Positions 53,101-64,000 of a stretch of 64,000 bases of DNA are shown here, one piece after another. The stretch lies in the NCBI RefSeq assembly GCF_964199755.1, contig NC_133903.1, positions 3,241,001-3,305,000 of the forward strand, written 5' to 3'. The first letter of the stretch is position 1. Every line of letters starts with the position of its first letter. Below the pieces are notes generated by a model. That model made no database searches, was not told the DNA's origin, and saw only the letters and a program-made list of their open reading frames with translations. Made by a program: the position numbers and the translations under genes. Source of the stretch: Larus michahellis. Taxonomy: Eukaryota; Chordata; Aves; Charadriiformes; Laridae.

Positions 53101-56100
53101 CAGCTTGAACCCATTCCCTCTTGTTCTATCACTAATTACCTGTGAGAAGAGACCAGCACCAACCTCTCTACAGTGTCCCTTCAAGTAGTTGTAGAGAGTG
53201 ATGAGGTCTCCCCTCAGCCTCCTCGTCCTCAAACTAAACAGTCCCAGCTCCTTCAATCGCTCCTCATAAGAGTTATTCTCCAGGCCCTTCACCAGCTTCC
53301 TTGCCCTCCTCTGCACTCGCTCCAGCACCTCGATATCTCTCTCGTTTTGAGGTGCCCAGAACTGGACACAATACTCAAGGGCTGCTGAGTACAGGGGGAC
53401 AATCACCTCCCTCCTTCTGCTGGTCACACTATGTCTAATACAAGCCAGGATGCCATTGGCCCTCTTGGCCACCTGGGCACGCTGCTGGCTCACGTTCAGC
53501 CGCTTGTCGATTAGAACCCCCAGGTCCTTTTCTGCCAGGCAGCTCTCCAGCCACACTGCCCCAAGGCTGTAGCACTGCAGGGGGTTGGTGTGGCCCAAGT
53601 GCAGGACCCGGCACTTGGCCTTGTTGAAGCACATTCCATTAGCATTGGCCCATCGGTCCAATCTGTCCAAGTCTCTCAGCACCAGAGAACCCAAAATGCA
53701 TTATAAATTGCAGCCTAATCTAGTCTGTTTTCCTTTTTCATCATAATTCAGGCTGCTGTGCTCATTAATTCTATACAGCAATTTTTATTTTATTTGTAAT
53801 TGTGGTATACAAACATAATAAAAAATAGGGATATAGGATCTCTGAAAACTACAGTTTCCTAGTTTATGTGCTCTAATAATAAGAGTAGAAGGTGTGTGTG
53901 TAAATTCAAGAATGTTACTAACTTGAAAATTCACATCTTTCTCTTCTTTTAGTCTATGGGTTTGTTGGACAAAAAAAGCTTGAAAATCACTGGGATAAGG
54001 TGAGTATCCTTTCGTAAAGATACACTGGGTGTAACCCCTACTCTTTAGTGAAGTGTATGGTTTTGATAACGTTGGTCATGTAGCAAGTTTAAATAGCAGG
54101 TTAAAAATCTGTTTTGGTATGATATGTGTAAGGTTATTAAATTGTCCTCAGTTGCTTGTCTGTATTTGTCGTTATTACTGAGAGTTGATATTTGTCTGCA
54201 ACATTCAGATACAATGATTAAAATGGTTTCTGCTTGTAGTATCTCTAACTAAAAATTAAAATGGCATATTTTTAACTTTCTTCCTGTAGAGACTTCTCAT
54301 GGTCTCCAGGTGGTAACATAATTGCTTTCTGGGTGCCTGAGGACAAAGACATCCCAGCAAGAGTGACTTTGATGCAGCTGCCTTCTAGACAAGAAATTCG
54401 TGTGCGGAATTTGTTCAATGTCGTAGATTGTAAACTCCACTGGCAGAAGAACGGGGATTACCTGTGTGTGAAGGTAGACAGGACTCCCAAAGGCACGCAG
54501 GTAAGTGGATTCTGATTATATTCATAAAATTTGGTTCTGTCTTATGCTGACACCTCATTTTCTTACAGTACTGTCTTTTAATGTAGACAATGTAAATTAT
54601 GTGATGTCAAAGCTATTTTTCGTTTTAATTTGAGGCATGTGGAGAGCAAAAGGTATGTAATATTTGCATCCAAGATTTGCTTTGACTTTAGTGGCATCTT
54701 GGACTTCTGTTGGGAGCTATATGCCTCATCTCTTTTCCTACTCACTGATAAGCAGTTGTTGAACAACCCATAGGTCACGGTGCACAATGTGCCTTAAGTT
54801 TGTCTGTCTTAATTACACTTCACAACAGTCTGAAAAGAAACAAATGCTTTTGTGCAATTCTTCAGTTATCCTTTATCGGAACAGAAACATTTAGAATGTG
54901 TTCCGTGATGAGGTACACAGTATTTATCTGCTCTCATTAAAGAAACAAATCTTGATTCTGTCTCTCGTCCCGCGTCCTGCCAGGCTAATTGCGTACTTGT
55001 CCTTCTACGCTTAGCAATAAAAGCATTTGCTCTACTGCTTCTGTGCTGGATAATGAGCTGATCTTGGCCTTTACACAGGGAGTAGTGACCAACTTTGAAA
55101 TATTCCGAATGAGAGAGAAACAGGTGCCAGTGGATGTGGTGGAAATGAAAGGTAATCCCAAGTATTTCCTTACTTTTGATCTTTAACTTTTTTGAGTAGA
55201 TGCTTGTATGGTTCTTAGAAATTCTTGTCAACGTGTGACATAATTAAAAAGTTAACTCTTTTGAGAGGGGCTACAGTATTCATGTTGTAAGGCTTCTCAC
55301 GTAAAAATGAGAAAACTTCTGTTGCTATTTGTGCTTGTGATTGACTTGAAAAATTACAGAATTTGAAAATCTTTTATTAATAAAGATGGTAGGGCTGGTA
55401 ATATGAGCGTATTCTGTAGAAGATGAGAGACGTTGGAGCTATTGTTTGACTGAAACACTTCCCATACCTCCCTGCATTTGCCTTATCAACCTGTGTTTTT
55501 AAAAGGTAGTCTGTATGGTGAAGTCTGTTAACTGATGGGTTCCCTTTCTTCGGCATCTTGGTTTTCTTTGGTAACTGCTTGAAATCAAAGCTTTGTATTG
55601 CCTTTTGACAGAGTGTTGACTCCTCTTTTTTTTTTTTTTTTTTCTTTTACAGAAAGCATCATAGCCTTTGCGTGGGAGCCAAATGGAAGCAAGTTTGCTG
55701 TGTTGCATGGAGAAACTCCACGAATTTCAGTTTCTTTTTACCATGTTAAAAACAATGGGAAAATAGAACTCATAAGTAAGTGACTGAAAAACAAGTTAAA
55801 GGTGTGGATGCTAAGCATTTTGCATGGCAATAGATGCAGTAAACTCAAAATTGTGGCTGTTTGTGGTGGATAGTATGGCAATAGGTATGCCTGACGTTGT
55901 ATTCCAGAAATCTTAATTTTCTGGTGTCAGCTAAACTGTTTTCACTTTGAATTAGTCCAGGATATGGGAATTAAAGGCCTACAAGCCAGAATAATTTTGT
56001 GGCCTTGGGAAGTTCATGTGAGGTGATAGCACAGATTTGGCTCACTTTAAGATAAAACTTATTCCCAAGTTAGGTGTTGAGATCTTCTGATATCCTTCTT

Positions 56101-59100
56101 TTCTTTCTTCTGCCAGCTTTGGATGTTCTGGTGCTACTGGGTTTTAGAAGTGTAGAGCTAAGGACTGTTGTTAGGACTTGCTTGCAGAGTTCAGAAGTGT
56201 CTTCAGGAATGGTTGGAGTTGGCTGCTTGTAAGCTAACTGATGGCATTGGATGGAGATCTTCTTCTGAATTTCTTTTGTTTCTTTCCAGAAACGTTTGAC
56301 AAACAGCAGGCAAACACGATATTTTGGAGTCCTCAAGGGCAATTTGTAGTGTTGGCTGGCCTCAGAAGGTGAGTACTGCGCAGGTTACTGAACACCACAT
56401 TAATTTTAAGAAGGAAAAAGACTAGAGTATCTCCTCAGGAAGTACTTGGTATCTCCATGAACGTTGCATTACTATGTAATCTTGAAATAGCTTTGCAAAG
56501 GAAGGGTTGCAATTTCATAATGTAGCTTGGTCCTTTGTAACTCTTACTTGCTATTTTTGCCACATCAAAAGAAGAGTGGATATTTAGAAACACTTTTCAT
56601 CTGTTAAAGTTAAATATTGACTCTCAACTAACCCAGTTTGCAACATGCACATGGCTCTTGTAGTGCATTTGTTGTTGTCATAGCCTCGTGGGCAATACCT
56701 CGTAATGACAAAGCTCTTGTAAAACAGCTATCAAGAAAGTTTCATGTTAGAGCAAGTGAAAATTATTTTTATTAACCAGTTGATTAGTATTTGCCTTTAC
56801 ATACTTTCAGACAGGCGCTGCTGTTCATCTTGGAAATCTATTTCTTTCTTTAATCTTGTCTTCGCTACTTAAATATGTCTAAGCCTATGATTGTTAAACT
56901 TTGGCTGTAACTTGCCTATAGTATGTTTTCATGGTGACTTTTAAGAACTGAAATAAAATGGGTTAAGGGTCACTGAACATAGACACAAAAGTGTCATTCT
57001 TATTTGGATTTTTGTTTTTATTCATCGCATTGCTTTCTAGCAACAGAGACTGGTATGAGCCTGTAAAGATGCAGCTTGTGAAATGCTTTTAAAAAACCAG
57101 GTTACACCAGTGTGTAAAGCAATCTGTCTTGTTTTTTCCTTTGCAGCATGAATGGTGCCTTAGCATTTGTGGATACATCTGACTGCACCATGATGAATAT
57201 TGCCGAACACTATACAGCTTCAGATGTGGAATGGGATCCTACAGGCAGATACATTGTGACTTCTGTGTCTTGGTGGAGCCACAAGGTACTAAGGCTTTCT
57301 TTTTTTGTTTTCTTTTTTCTTTCTCTTCCAGAGGTGTTGGAAAGGGCTATTCGTTAGGAAGAGAAAATGAACAGCTGTCACCGATCATACGACTTAAAAC
57401 CTGCACCATAGTTTTATATGCCTATTTCTTATCAGTATTTATTTGGGCCATTAGCTTTACTGGTTTTCCAGAATAAGTTCTGGAAGGGCAGTTCATGAGT
57501 CTAAACAGAGTGTCCTTTTTCTGAACTTTCATTATGTCTTTAGCAGTTTGAAACTTGATCTCCTTGTGGTCCACACAGAACAGCAGGATTTATTGCATCT
57601 GTCACTACTTTTGCATGGTTCCAACCACTGTGTTGTAATCTTCTCGTGTACAGTGTAGAATCTGAGACTTAAGAATATGATAGAAGGGCTGGCTTAGTTT
57701 TAAACTGTTGTGATCCTCCAGAAGATAATTCCTTGCAAAGCTTCAGTGGAACAAATATTTTGCTGAAGAATTTGATTTGTGCAAGAGAGACACTTAACAA
57801 AAAGAGCACCCTGGTTCTGTTGTCTAATGGTGCTGATTTTATAAAAAAGACCCTTAAGACAGAGTGAGGGCCAGAATGTTAAGTTACAGCTTATATTGAC
57901 TGTGATGGTGCACTGCTCTTCCAGGTGGACAATGCATATTGGTTATGGACCTTCCAAGGCCGTCTCCTTCAGAAAAACAACAAAGACAGGTTCTGTCAGC
58001 TTCTTTGGAGACCACGACCAGCTACCTTGCTCAGCGAGGATCAGATAAAGGTAGTGTATTTCACTGGCTCTTTCTGCTGACATGGATTTGTTCTATTACC
58101 ATACTTGGTTTACTTCTCCTTGAGGGTGCAGCTTGAACTGTTACAGAATCACACAGTTGCCTTTTGCTCTGAATTGGGGTGGAGGGAGAAACAAAACAAA
58201 AAACCTAAACCCTAAACATACTGCCATAGGAGACCTCACTTCTGGGAACGAGTGTAGATATTAACTGTTCTTTGAGCACAGAATAGAAATGGTGACCAGT
58301 TGTTCTTACAGTTAGGGTAAAGTGAAAGGGTATAAAGAATAACCAAATTGAATTTAGCTGTCCAGACTTCACTAATTGCATGTGTACAGAAGCATTTACA
58401 TGACGTGTAAGCCAGGAAGAACAAGCAAAATTATAGCGAGGAGGAATTGCCTAGAAGAGAGATCGTTTTCAAAAATGCAAAGCCTGCTTAGGCATACTCA
58501 GTACGATGGTTTTGATTGATAGTCTGATATCCTAGTTGAAATAAAATTCCCTGTTTTACAGCAAATTAAGAAGGACCTGAAGAAATACTCCAAGATATTT
58601 GAGCAGAAGGATCGCCTGAGCCAGTCCAAAGCTTCAAAGGCAAGACGTCTTCAGAATATAATAATGTAGATTAAATTCTTGTAACCTCTCCGTAGTCATT
58701 TTGTAATGGTGATGTGTAATTTAAATTTCTTTTATAACAAATGTGTGTTCATTTCTGTCTAGATGTTTAGAGTTAGTTACAATAGGTAGTTCAGACAGGT
58801 GCTACTAAACTCTTCGGTTAAGCAGTAATTAATCTGGAGAGGCACTGGTGATATCTCATTAAGCGAAGGTGGTAAAATTTTTAGAGTTCTTAGTGATTTG
58901 CTGTATTAGCCAGTCTTTAGATTAAGAAAAGATCTTTTAAATAATAATAAAAAAAAAAAGCCCTCACCAAAACATCTTTTTGATTACATAGGAGAAAAAT
59001 CTTTTTTAAGTCAGTAGAAAGTATGTTCATGAGAGGGGGAAAAAAAAAGGTTGACTTGCTAACAAATGCATCCCATGTGGATTTGAAAGTTTAACGACTT

Positions 59101-59790
59101 CTTCCTGCCTCTGTAGGAGCTCGTGGAAAGGAGACGTACAATGATGGAGGAGTTCAGAAAGTACCGCAAGATGGCACAAGAGTTATACATGGAGCAGAGG
59201 AACGAGCGTTTAGAGCTTCGAGGAGGTAAGCCACGCGTAGTACTTGTAAAGACTTGCTGCTAGATACCTGCTGCTTTTTACAAAATAACTACCTTGTTCT
59301 GGGGGTTCATCCACTTCTCTCCCTCTGTTTCCTGCCAAAGCCAGTCCCTTCTTCTCTGGAGGTTATTTATACTCTTTATGCTGAATCACAACAGAGCTCA
59401 ATTTTTTTTTTTTTTCCATGGGAGAAAGATCAAATATTGCTGGCTGCCAGATCTTACTATCAGTGTTTTACCTCACCTCTGTACATTTCAAGGCAAGCAT
59501 TGGCTTGACCTTGGGATAAGACCACGAAGAGATTTATGTGCTGCATTTGACCAGAAAACCCTGTGGTGGGAGACAATAATGCTTGTTTGTCATTTAATGT
59601 ATTTAGCATGTCCTTGTTATGAGCATCAAATCTTTCCCTTGCTGCCGTGTTTGATGCATTCAGTGTTAATGTTTTCTCTGTTCCAGGGGTAGACACAGAT
59701 GAGCTGGACAGCAATGTCGATGACTGGGAGGAGGAGACTGTTGAATTTTTTATCAATGAAGAAATTATTACCCTTGCAGAACCAGAGTAA
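43423..59790 (+). CDS. EIF3B: Eukaryotic translation initiation factor 3 subunit B
   Basis: Eighteen coding exons: 43423-43915, 47642-47834, 49136-49255, 49346-49403, 50071-50199, 51239-51396, 52285-52416, 52520-52586, 53953-53999, 54290-54500, 55079-55151, 55653-55775, 56290-56368, 57147-57285, 57925-58050, 58562-58639, 59117-59225 and 59687-59790. They sum to 2439 nt, giving 812 residues (human 814), with all phases joining. Residues 1 to about 160 are proline- and glutamate-rich low complexity. An RRM spans about 183-265 ([17 protein letters not shown]). A beta-propeller covers about 330-690 ([38 protein letters not shown]). A helical, eIF3i/eIF3g-binding tail follows, ending [11 protein letters not shown]. 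eIF3b scaffolds the eIF3 complex on the 40S subunit. An in-frame TAG at 43336-43338 with no ATG between supports this start, although its Kozak context is weak. The intron after 58639 has a GC donor. Confidence 0.97.
43916..47641 (+). other. EIF3B: EIF3B intron 1
   Basis: A 3.7 kb intron that starts in the CpG island (donor GTGCGG) and then turns AT-rich. No repeat, RNA gene or extra exon was recognised. Confidence 0.8.
49765..49787 (+). repeat. Poly(A) tract, 23 bases
   Basis: An uninterrupted run of 23 A in EIF3B intron 4. It could be a replication-slippage homopolymer or the tail of an old retrocopy, but no recognisable element precedes it. Confidence 0.8.
52870..53695 (-). mobile_element. 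CR1 LINE, 5'-truncated, with open ORF2 C terminus
   Basis: Inserted antisense in EIF3B intron 8. Its 248-codon frame (53694-52948, stop included) is the C-terminal part of CR1 ORF2 reverse transcriptase: [68 protein letters not shown] and [21 protein letters not shown] 3'UTR of about 75 bp follows and ends in the CR1 terminus, reading CCAACCTAAATGATTCTAT on the minus strand. The 5' end is cut near 53695, removing the N-terminal reverse transcriptase and endonuclease, so the copy cannot move itself. Against the family as I remember it, a few residues appear missing before LEYCVQFW. The lack of stops or frameshifts suggests a fairly young insertion. Confidence 0.93.
58640..59116 (+). other. EIF3B: EIF3B GC-AG intron
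   Basis: The exon ends TCAAAG and the intron begins GCAAGA (58640-58645); the acceptor is ctgtag at 59111-59116. Joining the exons gives [19 protein letters not shown], matching human eIF3b. No GT within the nearby bases keeps that protein, so a GC donor is required. AAG before GCAAG matches the known GC-donor consensus. Confidence 0.9.
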
Positions 59791-59804
59791 TTAACAAAAC
59801 TGTG

Positions 59805-60952
59805 GTAAGATGGCATACCTCTCAGTAGAGAGAAACTTTGTCTGTCAGCTGTTGCTATAGTTTCAATAATTTGCTTGGGAAAGTTAGGTCTGTCTGTTGC
59901 AGGAGTGAATATGTTATTTTTCTGAGTTGGTTTATGTCTTATCTGTGGCTAGAAGGGGATAAACAAAAGCTTTTTTTAAAAGTAATCACAGACAGTCAGA
60001 TTGAGCTGTACTGAGCAGAATACTCTGTATGTCTTGTCTTCCCGGAGTGATCAAACCCATGTCAGAGTCAGGGTCAGCTTTTAAACACACTGAATTGCAG
60101 ACTCTACAGTTCTGTCAGTAGAAGGAATTGTATTTAGTATTAGGTAGAAGTTCCACCTTTCGGAAGAATTGCATGTTAGTTGAAGACTGGACGGAGTTTA
60201 AATACTATACTGAAGATTATGCAGCAAGTTGACTGTGGGCTGATATAAATTTGAGTAGATGTTTAAATATCCACATGAACTCTGCTATCGTTTTCTAGAA
60301 ATGTTGGGTAGAATTCAGGTAGTGGCAGGCTCTCATTACTGGCTGTCGCTGCTCAGTGATTAAATGTTTTGTTTAATCCAGTGCTTTTTGCCAATTCCTG
60401 TTTATGAATTCATATTGTGTATTTGTATGTTGAAAATAGAGGCTACTTTCAGTCATTATTGTAGGAAATGTCCTTTAGGAAGCTTGATATTGTTGTATTG
60501 AGGAGGGAAAAGATATTTTAATAGTGAAGGCATGCGGGACTTAAAACCTGCACTGCATTCCTGCTTTGTCGTGTTAGGCCTTCACTTAAGGGGAGGCTGG
60601 AAGAATGCCTTTTGCAGCTCTAAGTCACCCAACAGCTCTTCAGCCTCCATATATCTAAGGAGTCAAAGTAAAATATGAGGAGTGCCCCTCTTCTACTGGT
60701 AGAAAAAATTAATAGCCTTGACACCTTTGACTATAGCTGGATCTGGCTTATCTGTGTCCCATACACAGGAGATCTTTTATGGAAGGAAGGGGGAGAGCAG
60801 CTGCCAAGTGTCTGCATTTAAACAAACATCAGTTTAAGAATGGGTGAAAAACATGCTTTTGCAGCCTGTCATCAGCTAGCATCTGTGGGAAGGTTGAGCT
60901 CTTTGTATAAAGGCATAGTAGCTAACTCGCCTCTCTTTTTCCTTTTCTGCAG
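59805..60952 (+). other. EIF3B: EIF3B 3'UTR intron
   Basis: Fourteen bases after the stop, ACTGTG is followed by GTAAGA, a strong donor. A strong acceptor (ctctctttttccttttctgcag) ends at 60952. The last exon is then wholly untranslated. The stop lies less than 50 nt before the junction, so the mRNA should escape nonsense-mediated decay. As I recall, human EIF3B also ends in an untranslated exon. Confidence 0.75.
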
Positions 60953-61530
60953 CACCACCATATCTTGTGCTGAAAAGAAGTTTGTTCATTTTCAGAAAGT
61001 CTACATCAACTTCGGAATTTTTAATCCATATTCTTGCACTCTGGAGGGGTGGATGCACCAGATTTTCTCCATTCTGACACATTGTAGTGCCTTTAAGTCT
61101 TGCTGCCTGCTGCAGTGAGATACCGGAAAGGCGCTGCTTTTAAATTTTTATTATTTTTTTTTTAAGGGTTTGATTCTTTTTTTTTTTCCTTTTTAAATCC
61201 ACTACTACCAGTATTTACTTACTGACTCCCGTACAGTACTTACCAACTGGCAGTTTTTGACTATTGCCAGCAAGGTGAGATTCATCGGTGCACCTCTGTC
61301 TTACACACACGCACGATGTTTCTGTTCCAGAACTCTTTCTATGTCCCGAGTGCATGGACAGGTGTTCATTTTGTTTGGGGAAAAGTCAACAGAACCGTTT
61401 TTCGTATGATGTGTTTTAGTGTGCTGAAGCAGCACTACAGCGGGCTATATCCTCCTCCTTTCAGATTGTGAAAGGACATCTCCCTCAAAGAGCTGAATAT
61501 GGAAATAAAAGCAGACCTATACTAAAACCA
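60953..61530 (+). other. EIF3B: EIF3B terminal untranslated exon
   Basis: It begins after the acceptor at 60951-60952. AATAAA at 61504-61509 is followed by a GT-rich stretch (gtgttgtttgtagggggt), so cleavage near 61530 is likely. Any open frame inside is non-coding. Confidence 0.7.
61504..61509 (+). terminator. EIF3B: EIF3B poly(A) signal
   Basis: A canonical AATAAA with a GT-rich downstream element about 30 nt on, roughly 550 nt into the terminal exon. Confidence 0.7.
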
Positions 61531-63560
61531 GGCTGGCTACGTGTTGTTTGTAGGGGGTCTTTCCCTGAATGATGAAAGTCAAACATACCCACAGTAATAG
61601 GAGTGTGTTGGCTGTATTGACTATAAGATTGCTTTGGATATTTTTTAAAATCTCAGTTCCTCTTGGCTTGTCTGGTTTTGTGTCGTGGCTTGGTTTTTAC
61701 AGTGACGGTACGGCCCATTAATCTGACAAGTTGACCTGTTCACTATAGTTGAGCGACTGGAAAATGAGTGGATTTCTTAAACTATTTGCAAACCGATACT
61801 AGCCTCAGGAATTTCTGGATTAGTCTGAGTCTTATTAGTGAACATTGCAAACTTTCAGAGAAATGCTCTGTACACACATGCCTTATGCTCCCTCTTACAA
61901 TACCTACTTTCATTTCTAAAGCCCTTTGTGCTCAGAGGGGAAACGTGAATTTAAAGCTGGTGGAGCAACTTCTCTGTACTTGTATTTATGGGTAGAAATT
62001 CTTTTCTGGATATTGTCAGAGCAGTGAAAGAGATTGCTGGCCTGCTGCTTGCCCTTCGAGGGGAGAGGAGAGCGAGGATGTTCCTGTCTCCTCCTGAGCT
62101 GGCCAGTGGAATGGCTACTGTGAGCTGCCTTGGCTGGCTGTTTTTTAAACCCTGAGGTCGCTCACACAGCGGTGTCTGGCAGATCTGCAGTGGAAGGCAG
62201 AGAGCACCCATTGGGCACGGGGTAGCCCCACGTGGCTGGAGGCAGCCAAGGGACAGTCACGTTTTTAGTGCTCACTTTTCTTTGTCCTTAGGTGAACTTG
62301 CTGTGGTAGCAAATGCAGGAACCCCTCAATTGACTCCCATGTTCTCTTCACCAGGGAGACTCTACAAAATAATTGTTCCATAACGACGATACTGACTTAG
62401 TTTCAATAATTCACTCTTAAACCGGTGGGTGGCTTGTGTTTTTTTTTTCCAGAAGCCTATATTAGTTTCCAGTTTTCTGCATTTGTTGATTCATAATCAA
62501 TATATATAGATGATTAAAGTTTTGTCCACAATATTTACCAAGCTCATCTCAACTGGACTGGAAAAAAAATATTTACTTTCTGGCAAAACAGTGCAGAAGA
62601 ACTTCTAGCACATCAAAGTTTTCCAGTAATGGCTTGAACTTCTATAGCGGGAATCAGTTCAGTTACCCTTTAGTTGGGAAGAGCTGACTTCTCAACCATT
62701 TTCTGAGTTATGAATTGAGTTAAAAGGGTTTGTTTTTTTTTTTTCCCCCTGTCTCTACGCAATGAAGTTTTAATTAGGCTATTGTGTTTTATTCCTTGCC
62801 ACTTTCAAAGTAAAGAAATGTGATGCCGATGTTAAACAAATTGAGTTCTCATCTAACACGTTCTCTGATGGTTCTCTCTGATGATCATCAGTTGCTGGGT
62901 GGGGTGGGGCACGGGAAACAAAGAAAAAACCTAAAACTTGATGCTCCTGTTGGAGCTTTGGAAGCTGCCAAGATGTCCTGACCAGCAGTTAAGGCCTATT
63001 TTCCTCGGTAATGCTGGCATTTCTAACGCTGCTCCCTTGAATTGCTATGTCTTCTCTGTAGTGTTTCTTATTGCAGATGGTTTTTGCAAACTGTGTGCTC
63101 CTGAAATATCCGTATGGGTATGTATTTGGTAAACTAGTCCATTTGGCATATTGGAATAACACGAGGACTTGTAGTAGGGAGGAAGAGTCTTGTTGGATTG
63201 AACCCATGGTGGTTTGTAGCTTCAAGTTTTCAGCCAGCGCCTCACCAGGGCTTCTGAAGGGTGGTCAGAACAGGAGCGGGTTTGTAGGTCCTGTAGAGAG
63301 AGATGGACAGATGGGGGGGAAAACAGCTTCCAAAAGGTAGTTGTACCTCCAGTGAATGCCTTCAAGGGCCCAGAATGTGGGCTGGGGGGAGAGAGAGGGG
63401 AAACAACCCTTGAGCATTAAGTAGGATAGTATCTCTGGTTGTGTCTGTTAACATATTGTCTTAAGTGTTTTTAATGATTGTTCTTAAATAGCAGGATTAA
63501 CTGGAACAATTCATATAATCCCAGTCTAGTCTCTGCTTTCACAGTCTTTATTTTGAATTT
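61530..63560. other. Spacer downstream of EIF3B
   Basis: No exon with splice borders, repeat or RNA gene was recognised. It has mixed composition with short T tracts. Confidence 0.5.
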
Positions 63561-63562
63561 GT

Positions 63563-63733
63563 AATAAAGAAACATTCTCATGACCTTTTAACCATCTACA
63601 GCCCTTAATGCAAACTTCATAGAGCAAGTTTTTTTCACTTGGTATACCAAGTTTTAACTTCTTAAATTCTAATATTTTTTAATAAAGCCTTACTGTAACT
63701 TGTATGAGCTTTGACTTGTTTACTGTCAATAAA
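63563..63733 (+). terminator. Cluster of three poly(A) signals
   Basis: AATAAA occurs at 63563-63568, 63681-63686 and 63728-63733, followed by a tgtggggtttttttttt stretch at about 63757-63773. This resembles a real plus-strand 3' end: either a distal EIF3B site about 2.2 kb beyond the main one, or an unannotated transcript. Confidence 0.4.
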
Positions 63734-64000
63734 TACTGAAGGCAAAAGGTGATCCTGTGGGGTTTTTTTTTTATAGATTGTTGTAATGAATGGACTGAGG
63801 CTAAACGTGCTGAAGGATTGATTGCCTTGCTGAACGTAGGAGCGATGCCCCTGTGCGTGAAGAGACAATACCATGGAAGCTTGTACTTGGCTCAGGGAGG
63901 CAGCAAACGGTCTTGATGGCTGTTGGCAGTTCTTGTGCAGGGCTGGAGGGGCTCGGGTGCTTCTTGCCCAGCTTTTGGTGGGGCTGTGGGCTCTGGTTGT

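Noticed and set aside
58196-58220. aaacctaaaccctaaac, resembling telomere repeat
   Set aside because: Only two degenerate units are present and the vertebrate repeat is CCCTAA in long arrays, so this is chance similarity.

Overview
This is a vertebrate nuclear window, most likely avian. Five protein-coding genes can be rebuilt exon by exon: MAD1L1 (5' part, -), MRM2/FTSJ2 (-), NUDT1/MTH1 (+), SNX8 (-) and EIF3B (+). To my knowledge this order and orientation match the conserved block on human 7p22.3. The only clear transposons are chicken-repeat-1 (CR1) LINE pieces. Repeats are sparse and introns compact, which fits a bird better than a mammal or turtle. I cannot name the species. All splice sites and reading phases were derived by hand from GT/AG positions and family knowledge.

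Layout: 1-5,830 holds five MAD1L1 coding exons, with the rest of the gene off the left edge. Its CpG-island promoter lies near 6.9-7.4 kb and carries a TCTCGCGAGA element. MRM2 occupies 8,537-10,594 and shares a GC-box-rich head-to-head promoter (10.6-10.75 kb) with NUDT1 (coding exons 11,461-15,169). A G-rich minisatellite sits between that promoter and the first NUDT1 coding exon. SNX8 (20,633-38,791) runs toward NUDT1 and has an 8.1 kb first intron. The SNX8 and EIF3B promoters are separate CpG islands (about 38.1-39.0 and 42.6-44.2 kb) facing away from each other. EIF3B has 18 coding exons (43,423-59,790), a 3'UTR intron and a terminal untranslated exon ending near 61.5 kb. From there to 64,000 I see no coding exon, only a cluster of poly(A) signals at 63.56-63.73 kb.

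The genes do not form one pathway: spindle checkpoint scaffold (MAD1), mitochondrial 16S rRNA 2'-O-methyltransferase (MRM2), oxidised-nucleotide hydrolase (NUDT1), PX-BAR endosomal sorting nexin (SNX8) and translation initiation scaffold (eIF3b). They look like housekeeping neighbours kept together by shared promoters. The points most worth checking are a GC-AG intron in EIF3B, a possible divergent minus-strand transcript starting in the EIF3B CpG island, an in-frame cassette-exon candidate in SNX8 intron 1, a duplicated CRE-like motif in a NUDT1 intron, and a CR1 copy with a long open frame inside EIF3B.
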